Part shown: piece after piece, positions 26,406 through 37,891 of the stretch
How positions within the stretch are numbered: the first letter of the stretch is position 1
Layout of the letters: each line of letters opens with the position of its first letter
DNA from: Nitrospinae bacterium AH_259_B05_G02_I21
GTDB taxonomy: Bacteria; JADFOP01
Direction: 5' to 3'
Assembly (NCBI GenBank): GCA_027717595.1
Contig: JALLOF010000005.1
Location: 30,203 to 94,202 of the forward strand
DNA length: 64,000 nucleotides
Position numbers and translations under genes: made by a program
Notes under the pieces: generated by a model
Database searches by the model: none
What the model saw: the letters and a program-made list of their open reading frames with translations, nothing else
What the model was told of the DNA's origin: nothing

Positions 26406-26601
26406 GGTGCTCGGCCGTTGTATCATGGGTCAGCCGCGAGTCGTGACAGGGCGAGACGAGGGCTGACCTGGCCGTCGCTTGGCCTCCTTGGCTGAGCGGG
26501 GCCATTGTCGCAGGGCCCGCTTCCCCGCGTCGTCCTGATGGGGCGGGGCGAGACGAGGCCCGGGTGTACGGATTGCAGGCCGTGGTGACGCGGAGAACGC
26601 T

Positions 26602-27240
26602 GTGAAACGCACGAAAGTTCCCACCGCTACCGTGGGGCGGCTGTCGATCTACGGGCGGCTTCTCATCCAGATGGAGGAGGAGGGTGTAGAGGTCGCTTCG
26701 TCGGCCCAGCTCGCCGCCCGCTGCGGCTTGAATCCCGCCCAAATCCGGAAGGACCTGGCCTACTTCGGTGCGTTCGGCATCCGAGGCGTCGGGTATCGGG
26801 TCAACGAGCTGAAGGATCGCCTCAAGGACGTTCTCGGAGTCACGAGAGTCTGGAAGGTGGCCCTCGTGGGGGCAGGGAATTTGGGCAGCGCCCTGGCCGC
26901 CTACAGGGGGTTTCTCGCACACGGATTTGAAATTGACGCAGTCTTCGATAAGTATCCTAACCGGTGTGTCCTGTCGGCGAAGAAGACGGTGGAGGTGTTC
27001 GGTCTCAAGGAGCTCAAGCGCGTTGTCAGCCAGAGGGGCATCAAAATAGGCGTCGTCGCCGTCCCCCAAGAGGGAGCCCAGAGCGTTGTAGACCAGCTTG
27101 TGGATGCGGGGATTCAGGGGATTTTGAATTTCGCCCCCATCCGGCCAGACGTCCCCGAGCACGTGAGGGTTAAAAACGTCGACCTGGGCTCCGAGCTGGA
27201 GAGCCTGACTTTCTACCTTTCTAAGCCCGTCAAGGGGTGA
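26602..27240 (+). CDS. rex: Redox-sensing transcriptional repressor Rex
   Basis: A 212-residue NADH/NAD+-responsive repressor. The N-terminal winged helix contains TVGRLSIYGRLL and the conserved recognition segment SAQLAARCGLNPAQIRKDLAYFG; the Rossmann domain has VALVGAGNLGSALAAY. Rex represses respiratory and fermentative genes when NADH is low. It starts with GTG (26602) after CGGAG. It follows atpE by about 200 bp, in which I find no clear Rex operator. Confidence 0.94.
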   Translation: MKRTKVPTATVGRLSIYGRLLIQMEEEGVEVASSAQLAARCGLNPAQIRKDLAYFGAFGIRGVGYRVNELKDRLKDVLGVTRVWKVALVGAGNLGSALAAYRGFLAHGFEIDAVFDKYPNRCVLSAKKTVEVFGLKELKRVVSQRGIKIGVVAVPQEGAQSVVDQLVDAGIQGILNFAPIRPDVPEHVRVKNVDLGSELESLTFYLSKPVKG

Positions 27241-27426
27241 GCGTCTCCTGCGCCGTCCTCCGACCCGCAATCCTATCGGCTTGACAGGCCCGAGGTGACT
27301 CATATAGTAGAAAGGGGCCGGTACGTCGCCCGTGTGTGCGGGCCCATGACGAGGCGTTTGGTTTCCGCCCAATTCACAGGGTTCGTTGGCCCACAGGCCC
27401 AGGGTTCATCGAGACCGCGTAGCGCT

Positions 27427-28137
27427 ATGCTCATCCTTGCCTTCGATACCTCCACGCCGGTCGTCAGCGTCGCCGTCTCCAACCGAGGGGTCGTGCTGGC
27501 CTCGATGGCCGTAGCCAGGGGCCGCTCCCACGCCGCCCACCTCCTTTCGGCCGTCGATTCGGTCTTGACGCGCGCCGGGCTGGACCTCGCTGATGTGGAG
27601 GCTGTCGCCTGCGCCGTGGGGCCGGGCTCGTTTACGGGCCTTCGGGTGGGGATCGCTGCGGCCCAGGGGCTGGCAGAGGGCCGCGGGCTTCCCGTCGTGG
27701 GCGTGCCGACGCTGGAAGCGTACGCGCATGCGTTGTCCGGGGATGAGGGGATCCTGTGCCCGATGGTTGATGCCCGCAAGCAGGAGATATACGTGGCCGG
27801 CTATCGGTGGGAGGATGATGGGCCGGTTGAGCTTTGGCCGCCCGTGGCCAGTTCGCCGGAAGACTTGGCCGCGCGGGTCGGGGGGGGCAGTGTTCTGCTC
27901 GCCGGTGAGGGGGCTGCGGTCTACCGGGCGAAGCTGGAGGCCGCCTTGGGTTCGCGGGCGCGTTTTGGCCCGACCGATCTCGCTTCCTCCAACGCAGGCC
28001 GGGTGGCCCTGTTGGGGGCCGATCGATTGGCGAAAGGGGCCGGCGTGGACCCGGCTTCCCTGAGGCCCATCTATGGTAGACCTTCGGAGGCGGAGCTGGC
28101 TCAAGGCGCAGCTTCGCGGGGGAGGGGAGAGTTGTGA
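27427..28137 (+). CDS. tsaB: tRNA t6A biosynthesis protein TsaB
   Basis: A 236-residue actin-like ATPase-fold protein, the scaffold subunit of the TsaBDE complex that adds N6-threonylcarbamoyl to A37 of ANN-decoding tRNAs. Family features are the start MLILAFDTSTPVVSVAV, VACAVGPGSFTGLRVG and MVDARKQEIYVAGY. I start at ATG 27427; the frame is open upstream to 27295 but that part is not TsaB-like. The DUF465 gene follows by 46 bp. Confidence 0.92.
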   Translation: MLILAFDTSTPVVSVAVSNRGVVLASMAVARGRSHAAHLLSAVDSVLTRAGLDLADVEAVACAVGPGSFTGLRVGIAAAQGLAEGRGLPVVGVPTLEAYAHALSGDEGILCPMVDARKQEIYVAGYRWEDDGPVELWPPVASSPEDLAARVGGGSVLLAGEGAAVYRAKLEAALGSRARFGPTDLASSNAGRVALLGADRLAKGAGVDPASLRPIYGRPSEAELAQGAASRGRGEL

Positions 28138-28183
28138 AGGACGTCCTTAGATTGCCCAATGTTATGAAGGGGGATACGGGGCG

Positions 28184-28408
28184 ATGAGCGACCAGGAAGA
28201 GTTGGTTGATCGAGTGAAACAGGAAAATGAGGGATTTCGCAAGTTAGCGGAAGAGCACCAGGCCCTGGAGCTGCAGCTAGAAGAGTTGAACAAGCTTCGG
28301 TATTTTACGTCCGATCAAGAGGTCGAGCGAAAAAACCTCCAGAAGCAAAAGCTCATGAAGAAGGACCGAATGATCGCCATCCTTCGTGAGTATCAGCAAG
28401 GAGCGTAA
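28184..28408 (+). CDS. DUF465/YdcH-family small helical protein
   Basis: A 74-residue, highly charged, all-helical protein with the DUF465 pattern: an N-terminal helix with NEGFRKLAEEHQALELQLEEL and a basic C-terminal helix with ERKNLQKQKLMKKDRMIAIL. Function unknown; members are common small coiled-coil proteins. A GGGGGAT element precedes the ATG. It ends just before the oppositely oriented ilvD. Confidence 0.85.
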   Translation: MSDQEELVDRVKQENEGFRKLAEEHQALELQLEELNKLRYFTSDQEVERKNLQKQKLMKKDRMIAILREYQQGA

Positions 28409-28421
28409 TCGCCGAGCGGCC

Positions 28422-30101
28422 CTACTCGTCGGTCACGCAACCCTCGGACGCCGACTTGACGTCCTTGATATACCGATAGAGGGTGCCGCTGGTGGCCTTA
28501 TAGGCTGGGGCGGTCCACTGCGCTCTTCGGGTGGTAAGCTCATCGTCATCGATTTCAACGTCGATCCGGTTGCGAGTCGCATCGATGGTGATCCGGTCTC
28601 CGTTCTTCAGCAGGGCGATCGGCCCGCCTTCCTGGGCTTCCGGCGTGATGTGGCCCACGAGGAAACCGTGTGAGCCGCCGGAGAATCGCCCGTCGGTGAT
28701 CAGGGCCACGTCTTGGCCCAATCCTGCCCCGACGATAGCCGAGGTTGGGGTCAGCATCTCTGGCATGCCAGGCCCCCCTTTGGGCCCCTCGAACCGAATG
28801 ACCACCACATCGCCCTTGACGATTTCCCCTCGCTCGAGGGCAGCGAGCGTCGCCTCCTCTGAGTCGTACACCTTGGCGGGGCCCGTGAACCGCTCGCCCT
28901 CCTTGCCGGTTATCTTTGCCACCGCGCCTTCCGGGGCAAGGTTGCCCCTGAGAATCTGGATGTGGCCCGTCGGTTTAATCGGGTTCTCCAGCGGATGAAT
29001 CACGTCCTGGCCTTCGCTCAGCCCTGGAAGGTCTTTCAGGTTCTCGGCAACAGTCCGCCCCGTTACGGTTAAGCAGTCGCCGTTGATGAGCCCCTTCTCC
29101 AGGAGGTACTTCATCACGCCCGGCGTTCCGCCGGCCTTGTGCAGATCCTCCATGACGTACTTCCCGCTGGGCTTGATGTCGGCGAGGAACGGAACCCGGT
29201 CGCTGACCGCCTGGAAATCATCGAGGGCGAGAGGCACCTCCACGGCTCTGGCCATCGCAATCAGGTGGAGCACAGCGTTGGTGGAGCCCCCAAGGACGGT
29301 TGTTACTGCCATTGAGTTTTCGAAGGCTTCTCGGGTCAGGATGTCCCGGGGCTTGATGTCTTGCTCGAGCAGCAGGCGTATCGCCACACCGGCCTTGTAG
29401 CACTCCTCGCGCTTGGCGGGGTCCTCTGCCGGGGTCGAGGCACTGTAGGGCAACGTCATGCCGAGGGCTTCGATCGCTGAGGCCATGGTGTTGGCCGTAT
29501 ACATGCCGCCGCAGGCCCCGGGCCCGGGGCAGCTGTGTCTTACGATCTGGGTGCGACTTTCTTCATCGAGGGCGCCGGCGATGAATTCGCCGTAGCTTTG
29601 GAAGGCGGAGATGATATCGAGCACCCGATCGTCCCAGTGGCCCGGCTTGATGGTGCCGCCGTAGATCATAAGCGATGGCCGGTTCAGCCGGCTCATGGCC
29701 ATCACGCAGCCGGGCATATTTTTATCGCATCCCGGCAGGGAGATATTGGCATCGTACCAGTGCGCGCTCATCACGGTCTCGATGCTATCGGCGATGATGT
29801 CCCTCGATTGCAACGAGAAGCTCATGCCCTCGGTGCCCATCGAGATGCCGTCGCTGACCCCGATCGTGTTGAATCGCATCCCGACGAGGCCGGCCTTCTC
29901 CACCCCGTCTTTGACCGTTGCCGCAAGATCATTCAGGTGCATATTGCATGTGTTGCCTTCGTACCACATGCTGCATATGCCCACCTGGGCTTTGTGCATA
30001 TCTTCTTCGCTCAGGCCCGTCCCATAGAGCATCGCCTGGGAGGCGCCCTGGGATTTGGGCTCGGTGACATGGCAGCTGTACTTGTTCAGCCTTTGGACCA
30101 T
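28422..30101 (-). CDS. ilvD: Dihydroxy-acid dehydratase IlvD
   Basis: A 559-residue iron-sulfur dehydratase, the third common step of valine/isoleucine synthesis. Cysteine motifs for the cluster are [11 protein letters not shown] and [33 protein letters not shown] and the C-terminal [15 protein letters not shown] are also conserved. It is divergently transcribed from the TPP enzyme-ilvC operon, sharing the 344-bp region 30102-30445. Length and motifs are complete. Confidence 0.96.
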   Translation of the reverse strand: MVQRLNKYSCHVTEPKSQGASQAMLYGTGLSEEDMHKAQVGICSMWYEGNTCNMHLNDLAATVKDGVEKAGLVGMRFNTIGVSDGISMGTEGMSFSLQSRDIIADSIETVMSAHWYDANISLPGCDKNMPGCVMAMSRLNRPSLMIYGGTIKPGHWDDRVLDIISAFQSYGEFIAGALDEESRTQIVRHSCPGPGACGGMYTANTMASAIEALGMTLPYSASTPAEDPAKREECYKAGVAIRLLLEQDIKPRDILTREAFENSMAVTTVLGGSTNAVLHLIAMARAVEVPLALDDFQAVSDRVPFLADIKPSGKYVMEDLHKAGGTPGVMKYLLEKGLINGDCLTVTGRTVAENLKDLPGLSEGQDVIHPLENPIKPTGHIQILRGNLAPEGAVAKITGKEGERFTGPAKVYDSEEATLAALERGEIVKGDVVVIRFEGPKGGPGMPEMLTPTSAIVGAGLGQDVALITDGRFSGGSHGFLVGHITPEAQEGGPIALLKNGDRITIDATRNRIDVEIDDDELTTRRAQWTAPAYKATSGTLYRYIKDVKSASEGCVTDE

Positions 30102-30451
30102 TGGCCTCTCCTTTTCATCGGGCGTGATCCCTCAATCGGTCGGGTGATTGGGCAAGGCCATAAACGGTGGTCCTTCCCCCGGCGTTCACCCCTGGTCCAC
30201 CTTGTGTACGGGAGATGCCACATAGGATATACAACCGTCTAGAGAAAAGAAACCCCTCCCTTGATGGGAGAGGAAACACCTCCGAGCTTATACATAGGGA
30301 TTCCCTAAATTTTGTATTGACAACGGCATGGGGGAGAGGTTAAATTGTTCTTTACCCCTCCATCATAGTTCAACCTTTAGAAACAACGGTGTAGCATTGG
30401 TTGCAAGCATGACAGCGCATCGCCGCGACCATCGGTAAAGGGGGAATGTCC
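30102..30451. other. Divergent control region between ilvD and the TPP enzyme gene
   Basis: About 350 bp without a gene. It contains the plus-strand promoter at 30317-30345 and a small CTCCC/GGGAG hairpin with TTGAT loop near 30260-30275. I see no T-box here, and no leader peptide with a run of branched-chain codons. Confidence 0.6.
30317..30345 (+). promoter_or_regulatory. Promoter of the TPP enzyme-ilvC operon
   Basis: A perfect TTGACA (30317-30322), a 17-bp spacer and TTAAAT (30340-30345, 4 of 6 to TATAAT), in an AT-rich island. The predicted start near 30352 leaves a leader of about 100 nt. Confidence 0.6.
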
Positions 30452-32221
30452 ATGACTATTGCAGCAGGCACGCCAGGCCTGGAGACGAGTGTCGGCAACT
30501 TTGCCTTGATTGATACCCTGCGGGAGTGGGGGATCGTCCATTATGCTGGAGTCAACGGGGGCGGTATCATCCACACCACGAAGTATCTCTTGCCTATGAC
30601 GGAAATGTCGCATATCACAGATGGGGTTCCTCGTATGTTGACCATGGGGGAATATGCATCGGGCTTCGTACCCATGGGCTATTATTTGGCCTCCGGCCGG
30701 GTTGGCTGCTGCTTCACGACGACCGGCGCGGCCACGAAGCTAGGCGCGAGTGGTATCACCGAGGCGAAAGTTCACGACATCCCCTCTCTGTATCTCCTCG
30801 CCTTGAACTCGACGACATCTATTGGAGATGCACCCTTGCAGGATGTCTCGGAACATGGCATGCACATCGTCCCGCAGCTTCAGGCCGAGATTGGGGAGGC
30901 CTGTATTGTCATCGACAACCACAACCGACTCGAAGAGGATCTCATTAAAGCACAAAATTTTCTTCACAAGAAGCGGCCCGTCGTGATTGCGTTCCACCCC
31001 GACGTCCTCTCCCGAGAGATTGAGATCAACGTTCCGAAAAAGGAAAAGACCCGCACCTATAACAAGGCGGATGTGGAGCGTTTCATCGCTGATTTCCCCG
31101 AGATGGCCAAGGGCCGGCGGGTCATTATTTACGTCGGCGAAGAGGCGGCCTTCTACCCGAACATTCAGGAGCTCAGCACCGAGCTCTCCGTTCTCCTGAA
31201 AGCCCCTACCATATGGTCCATGAACGGCGCCAATGCCGTCGCGCCTAACAACCCTTACGGCTACGGCTACATCATGATGGGCGGGAACGAAAAATCCATG
31301 GAGCTCTGGAGTGAGATGGACCCGGAGGAGGACCTTTGCATAACCCTCGGCTTCTGCGCCGGGGAGTACTCGATAAATCTGGAGAAGATAAAGGCCAAGT
31401 GCACGTGGCACTTCGGCGAGCATGTCGAGGGCTACGGCCATATCAACGGCGATTTCTCACACCGCTGCGCGGGCGAGTACCGACAGGTCCGTGGCGACAT
31501 CTCACTCACACTCCAGGAAGTCATCTCCCAGCTTAAGGCGATGGGTGTCGATAAGGACAGGCCGGAGGAGCCGACCTACGACGATTTGAACGACCGGGAG
31601 ATATGGCGGGACGTCCGCAAGGACTGTGTTGACTTCGTGGCCTTCTACGAGGAATTGCCGAAATACTGGCAGCCCAACAGCATCGGGTTCGACGACGTCT
31701 GCATCTCCTACAAGGACCGGCAGTACGTGACCCAGCGCCCTCACCCGTATATTCCGTTCTGGTCCGGGCACCACGGCTCAGCCATGGGCGGAGCCTTTGG
31801 GATGGGGGTTGGCGCGAAGATGGGCGACCCATCGCTCCACACCTTTATCTTTTCCGGGGACGGCTGCTGGCGGCTTTTTGGCGGTTGCTTGGCCGATGCG
31901 GCGTGGATGGACCTTCGCCTCTTCATCATCAACAACGGCACCTACGGGATTGTCGATAAGGGGCTGGAGCTCATCATCCCGACCGTGGAGAAGCCCCGCT
32001 ACCATTCGAAATTGCCAAACATCGATTTCGTTCAGGCAGCGAAGGCCCATGGGTGGGATGGCTACAACGTGAAGCCCGACCTCAGCAACCTCAAAGAGAT
32101 TATGGAGGCCTGCTACGAGACGAAGGGCCAGTCCATCCTGATTGAAATCCCTGTCGATACCGAGCAGGTGGTTGGCTTGAACGCCCGATTGCTCAACTTG
32201 AGCACGGATTTCTATCTGTAG
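30452..32221 (+). CDS. Unusual thiamine-diphosphate enzyme in the ilvB position
   Basis: A 589-residue ThDP enzyme. The C-terminal domain has the cofactor motif GDG-x24-NN (GDGCWRLFGG through INN, about residues 469-495); the N-terminal PYR domain has the expected glutamate in MLTMGEYASGF. It is laid out like acetolactate synthase-type enzymes, but conserved IlvB stretches are not evident and no IlvN/IlvH regulatory subunit follows. It sits directly before ilvC, where many bacteria carry ilvBN, so it may be a divergent acetolactate synthase or another 2-oxo acid carboligase/decarboxylase. I prefer ATG 30452 (GGGGG seven bases upstream) to ATG 30446. Confidence 0.75.
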   Translation: MTIAAGTPGLETSVGNFALIDTLREWGIVHYAGVNGGGIIHTTKYLLPMTEMSHITDGVPRMLTMGEYASGFVPMGYYLASGRVGCCFTTTGAATKLGASGITEAKVHDIPSLYLLALNSTTSIGDAPLQDVSEHGMHIVPQLQAEIGEACIVIDNHNRLEEDLIKAQNFLHKKRPVVIAFHPDVLSREIEINVPKKEKTRTYNKADVERFIADFPEMAKGRRVIIYVGEEAAFYPNIQELSTELSVLLKAPTIWSMNGANAVAPNNPYGYGYIMMGGNEKSMELWSEMDPEEDLCITLGFCAGEYSINLEKIKAKCTWHFGEHVEGYGHINGDFSHRCAGEYRQVRGDISLTLQEVISQLKAMGVDKDRPEEPTYDDLNDREIWRDVRKDCVDFVAFYEELPKYWQPNSIGFDDVCISYKDRQYVTQRPHPYIPFWSGHHGSAMGGAFGMGVGAKMGDPSLHTFIFSGDGCWRLFGGCLADAAWMDLRLFIINNGTYGIVDKGLELIIPTVEKPRYHSKLPNIDFVQAAKAHGWDGYNVKPDLSNLKEIMEACYETKGQSILIEIPVDTEQVVGLNARLLNLSTDFYL

Positions 32222-32229
32222 GACCGTTG

Positions 32230-32280
32230 ACTAAAGGCAGACCCTGGTTCGGCAACGAGGACCAAGGGTTTGCCTTTAGT
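32230..32280 (+). terminator. Long hairpin between TPP enzyme gene and ilvC
   Basis: Outer stem ACTAAAGGCA/TGCCTTTAGT is perfect; the inner arms (ACCCTGG and CCAAGGGT) pair imperfectly around a loop. It starts 8 bases after the stop codon. No strong U-tract follows, so it could be a weak terminator, an mRNA-stability hairpin or part of an ilvC leader. Confidence 0.45.
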
Positions 32281-32398
32281 TACCTAACGCCCAACGTCAT
32301 AAGCTGGGTTGTCCGGACGGGGAAAACAGCCATCGCCCGTGGCCCGGTTACGCTCAGGGAACGATAAGCCGTCGAGGCGGCGGGGGGAGGATAGATTC

Positions 32399-33508
<1,110 letters not shown>

Positions 33509-33538
33509 CGATTGCCTTTAGCGGGGGGCTACCGTATT

Positions 33539-34222
33539 ATGAAGCGGCCGAGGAATCGGACGGCGTGGCTCTCCCTTGCCCGTGAGGGTTGGCTGTTCCT
33601 CCTGCCTCCTCTCCTGGCCGGACTGCTTTTCCTGGCTTTGGGCTGGGGGTTGATGGGCTTGGCGGCGCTGGGTGCGGCGGCCTTTATCGCGCACTTCTTC
33701 AGGGATCCGGAGCGGGCCATTCCCCAGGCCGCCCGCTGTGTCGTCTCTCCGGCCGACGGTCGTGTTGTGGAGATTCGGACGGCCGACGACGGATGTCCGG
33801 AGCTTGGTGGCGCAACGCAGGTTGTAAGCATCTTTCTTTCGCTCTGGGACGTCCATGTGAACCGTGCGCCGTGCGCGGGTCGGGCTCAGCGCGTGGAGTA
33901 CACGCCGGGGAGGTTCCTGGCGGCCTTTCGGGCTGAAGCCTCGCAGGCCAACGAGCGCAACACCATTGTGGTCGACGCCGCCGGCACGCCCATCGCCGTT
34001 ACGCAAATCGCCGGCGTGTTGGCCAGACGGATTGTCTGCTGGGTTCACCCGGGAGACAACTTGGAGCGGGGCCAGCGGATCGGGTTGATCCGGTTCGGGT
34101 CGCGGACCGAGGTTACCCTACCGGCTTCGGCGACGCTGCTGGTAGAGGAGGGGGCGAAAGTCAAGGGCGGAAGTACCATCCTTGCTCGCCTGGCACCTGA
34201 AGGGGAAGCGAGAGCGACGTGA
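33539..34222 (+). CDS. psd: Phosphatidylserine decarboxylase (short, Psd-related)
   Basis: About 227 residues, the short bacterial/archaeal type. After an N-terminal double hydrophobic segment it shows HFFRDPERAIP, VSPADGRVVEI and FLSLWDVHVNRAP, and the autocleavage site RFGSRTEV, where the serine becomes the pyruvoyl group. The enzyme makes phosphatidylethanolamine. It overlaps pssA by 4 bp, so the two consecutive lipid steps are coupled. I start at ATG 33539; an upstream ATG at 33512 is possible. Confidence 0.92.
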   Translation: MKRPRNRTAWLSLAREGWLFLLPPLLAGLLFLALGWGLMGLAALGAAAFIAHFFRDPERAIPQAARCVVSPADGRVVEIRTADDGCPELGGATQVVSIFLSLWDVHVNRAPCAGRAQRVEYTPGRFLAAFRAEASQANERNTIVVDAAGTPIAVTQIAGVLARRIVCWVHPGDNLERGQRIGLIRFGSRTEVTLPASATLLVEEGAKVKGGSTILARLAPEGEARAT

Positions 34223-34947
34223 AGCGGGGAATCAAAGTCATCCCGAGCCTGTTTACCACGGGCAATTGTTTTTGTGGCTTTTACGCAATCATCGCCGCCT
34301 TCAACGGCATGCCCTACAGGGCCGCCGTGGCGATCCTCGTCGCCATTCTCTTCGATGCGCTCGACGGGCGGGTGGCCCGGATAACCAAGACGAGCACCGA
34401 CTTCGGGCTGGAGTATGACTCCTTGGCCGATCTGCTCTCGTTCGGCGTGGCTCCGGCGTTGCTCCTCTATACGTGGGCGTTGGAGCCGTTCGGGCGGGTT
34501 GGGTGGCTGGCGGTTTTCCTCTTCGTCCTGTGTGGAGCCGTGAGGCTGGCCCGGTTCAACGTGCAGGTCGCCGAGAGGACCCCGAACCGCTTCATGGGTC
34601 TGCCGATACCGGCTGCGGCCGGGCTGGTTGCCTCCTACGTTATCTTCGCCCTTGAGGTGCCGAAGGCCCCAACGGTTAAGCCGGTCGTCGTCGCCTTGGC
34701 GGTGTACGTGCTGGCCGGCTGCATGGTGAGCACGATTCGATACCGAAATTTTAAAAAGATGACGCTGTGGCGCCGAAAGCCCTTTGGGGTCTTTCTTGGC
34801 GCGGTTTTTGCGTTGTATATTTTTGTTCTCATTCCCGAAGTGGCGTTCTTCGTGGTGTTTTTGGCATACGTCCTCTCGGGGCCGCTGGAGTGGACGCTCG
34901 TCCAGCTCCGCGAGCGGCGTGAAACCGTGGCGGACTTGACAGAGTAG
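34219..34947 (+). CDS. pssA: CDP-diacylglycerol-serine O-phosphatidyltransferase
   Basis: A 242-residue integral membrane enzyme making phosphatidylserine. The CDP-alcohol phosphatidyltransferase signature DGRVAR-x8-G-x3-D-x3-D is complete (ALDGRVARITKTSTDFG followed by LEYDSLAD), with about seven hydrophobic helices. It starts with GTG (34219) overlapping the psd stop. The product is the substrate of Psd encoded just upstream. The leuA T-box leader begins about 30 bp after its end. Confidence 0.94.
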   Translation: MKRGIKVIPSLFTTGNCFCGFYAIIAAFNGMPYRAAVAILVAILFDALDGRVARITKTSTDFGLEYDSLADLLSFGVAPALLLYTWALEPFGRVGWLAVFLFVLCGAVRLARFNVQVAERTPNRFMGLPIPAAAGLVASYVIFALEVPKAPTVKPVVVALAVYVLAGCMVSTIRYRNFKKMTLWRRKPFGVFLGAVFALYIFVLIPEVAFFVVFLAYVLSGPLEWTLVQLRERRETVADLTE

Positions 34948-34974
34948 CAGTCGCCTGCTAATTTACAGAAAAGG

Positions 34975-35232
34975 CGTTGACGGAGGAGTAGTAAGCGGGG
35001 CTCCGGGGCTCAGAGAGCCGGTGGGTGTTGCGAACCGGTCCTCGGACCTGCTGAACTCGCCTCTTGAGCCGCGCGGGTGAAGCCCTTCCCAGGAAAGGGT
35101 CTAGCTTGCGCCGTAATGCCTGCGTCAAAGGCCAATGAAGGGCATCCCCACCGTTGACGGTGAGGGGGGCTGAACGAGGGTGGTACCACGGGAGTCAAGC
35201 TCTCGTCCCTCGGGGCGAGGGCTTTTTCTTGT
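34975..35232 (+). promoter_or_regulatory. T-box riboswitch (leucine, CUC specifier) upstream of leuA
   Basis: A roughly 258-nt leader with all main T-box parts. Stem I has the distal AGAGAGCCGGTGGGTG element (about 35012-35027) and GCGAACCGG on its other side; the specifier loop reads GAA-CTC-GCC, with CTC at 35056-35058 for tRNA-Leu(GAG). The T-box sequence GAACGAGGGTGGTACCACG is at 35172-35190, its TGG pairing with an uncharged tRNA's NCCA end. The terminator follows at 35198-35230. Uncharged leucyl-tRNA would favour antitermination and leuA expression. T-boxes are mostly from Gram-positive bacteria, though leuA-linked ones are known from deltaproteobacteria. Confidence 0.92.
35198..35230 (+). 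terminator. T-box-controlled intrinsic terminator
   Basis: AGCTCTCGTCC pairs with GGGCGAGGGCT (two G-U pairs), followed by TTTTCTT. It overlaps the antiterminator alternative formed with the T-box bulge, as expected. Confidence 0.85.
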
Positions 35233-35393
35233 GGAGAGATGGAACGGAGGGCAGATGGGCGTCGCCTGGAGCATTCCAGCTAAACGGTTGCCCGACGACA
35301 TCCTTCGGGTTGCGTTATTGCCGGTGGCTTGGTAGAATTTGCACCCTTTTCTCGGCTGGCGCATAGGCCGGGAGGCGAGTGAGGATCAGTACC

Positions 35394-36953
<1,560 letters not shown>

Positions 36954-37021
36954 CGGGGGACTGGGAGGAGGACGCTGAATTGTCCTCCGCCCATGCTGGA
37001 GGACTGCCAGGGGAGCCGTCG

Positions 37022-37885
37022 ATGGAGTGGTTCAAGAAAATCAAGCCGAAGGTCCGGGTTCGAGAGAAAAAGGTCAAGATGCCCGAGGGGCTCTGGGTGA
37101 AGTGCGACGCCTGCAAGGAAATCGTCTACAAGCAGGAGCTCGAGAAGAACCTCAACGTCTGCCCCAAGTGCAATTTCCACTTCCGCATCAGCGCTTGGCA
37201 GCGCATCGAGCAGCTGGCCGATCCGGGAACCTTCGTCGAGTTCGACCAGGGGGTCGCCTCCCTCGACCCCTTGGGCTTCAAGGACTCCAAGCGCTACAAG
37301 GACCGGATCAAGGAAAACGTGGAGAAGACGGGGCTCAACGAGGCCGTCATTTGTGGCGAGTGTCAGCTCGGCGGGTTCCCAATCCAGATGTGTGTTATGG
37401 AGTTCGCCTTCCTTGGAGGAAGTATGGCCAGCGCCCTTGGGGAGAAAATCACCCGGGCCATCGAGCGGTCGATCGAGCGCCGCATGCCGCTGGTTATCGT
37501 CTCCATCTCCGGTGGGGCCCGCATGCAGGAGGGCGTTTTATCCCTGATGCAGATGGCCAAGGCATCCGCCGCGTTGGCAAAGCTCAGCGAGCAGGGCCTC
37601 CCGTTCATCTCGGTGTGCACCGACCCCACGACCGGTGGTGTGTCGGCGAGCTATGCCATGCTCGGGGACCTCATCTTCGCCGAGCCGAGGGCGCTCATCG
37701 GGTTCGCAGGCCCGCGGGTTATCGAGCAGACCATCTTGCAGAAGCTGCCCGAAGGGTTCCAGCGGGCCGAGTTCCTCCTGGAGCACGGGATGCTCGACAA
37801 AATCGTGGACCGACGCGATCTCAAACACACCCTCGTCCAATCCCTTAAGTTCTTCCTCGCCGAGCCGGTCGAGAAGGGTGCGTGA
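37022..37885 (+). CDS. accD: Acetyl-CoA carboxylase carboxyltransferase subunit beta
   Basis: A 287-residue AccD. The N-terminal four-cysteine zinc ribbon is CDAC...CPKC (about residues 28-50), and the crotonase-fold carboxyltransferase core has [27 protein letters not shown] and [12 protein letters not shown]. It forms the transferase with AccA, which is not in the window, in malonyl-CoA synthesis. folC begins 6 bp downstream, the classic accD-folC pair. I start at ATG 37022 (MEWFKK), the usual family beginning. Confidence 0.96.
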   Translation: MEWFKKIKPKVRVREKKVKMPEGLWVKCDACKEIVYKQELEKNLNVCPKCNFHFRISAWQRIEQLADPGTFVEFDQGVASLDPLGFKDSKRYKDRIKENVEKTGLNEAVICGECQLGGFPIQMCVMEFAFLGGSMASALGEKITRAIERSIERRMPLVIVSISGGARMQEGVLSLMQMAKASAALAKLSEQGLPFISVCTDPTTGGVSASYAMLGDLIFAEPRALIGFAGPRVIEQTILQKLPEGFQRAEFLLEHGMLDKIVDRRDLKHTLVQSLKFFLAEPVEKGA

Positions 37886-37891
37886 GGCGCT

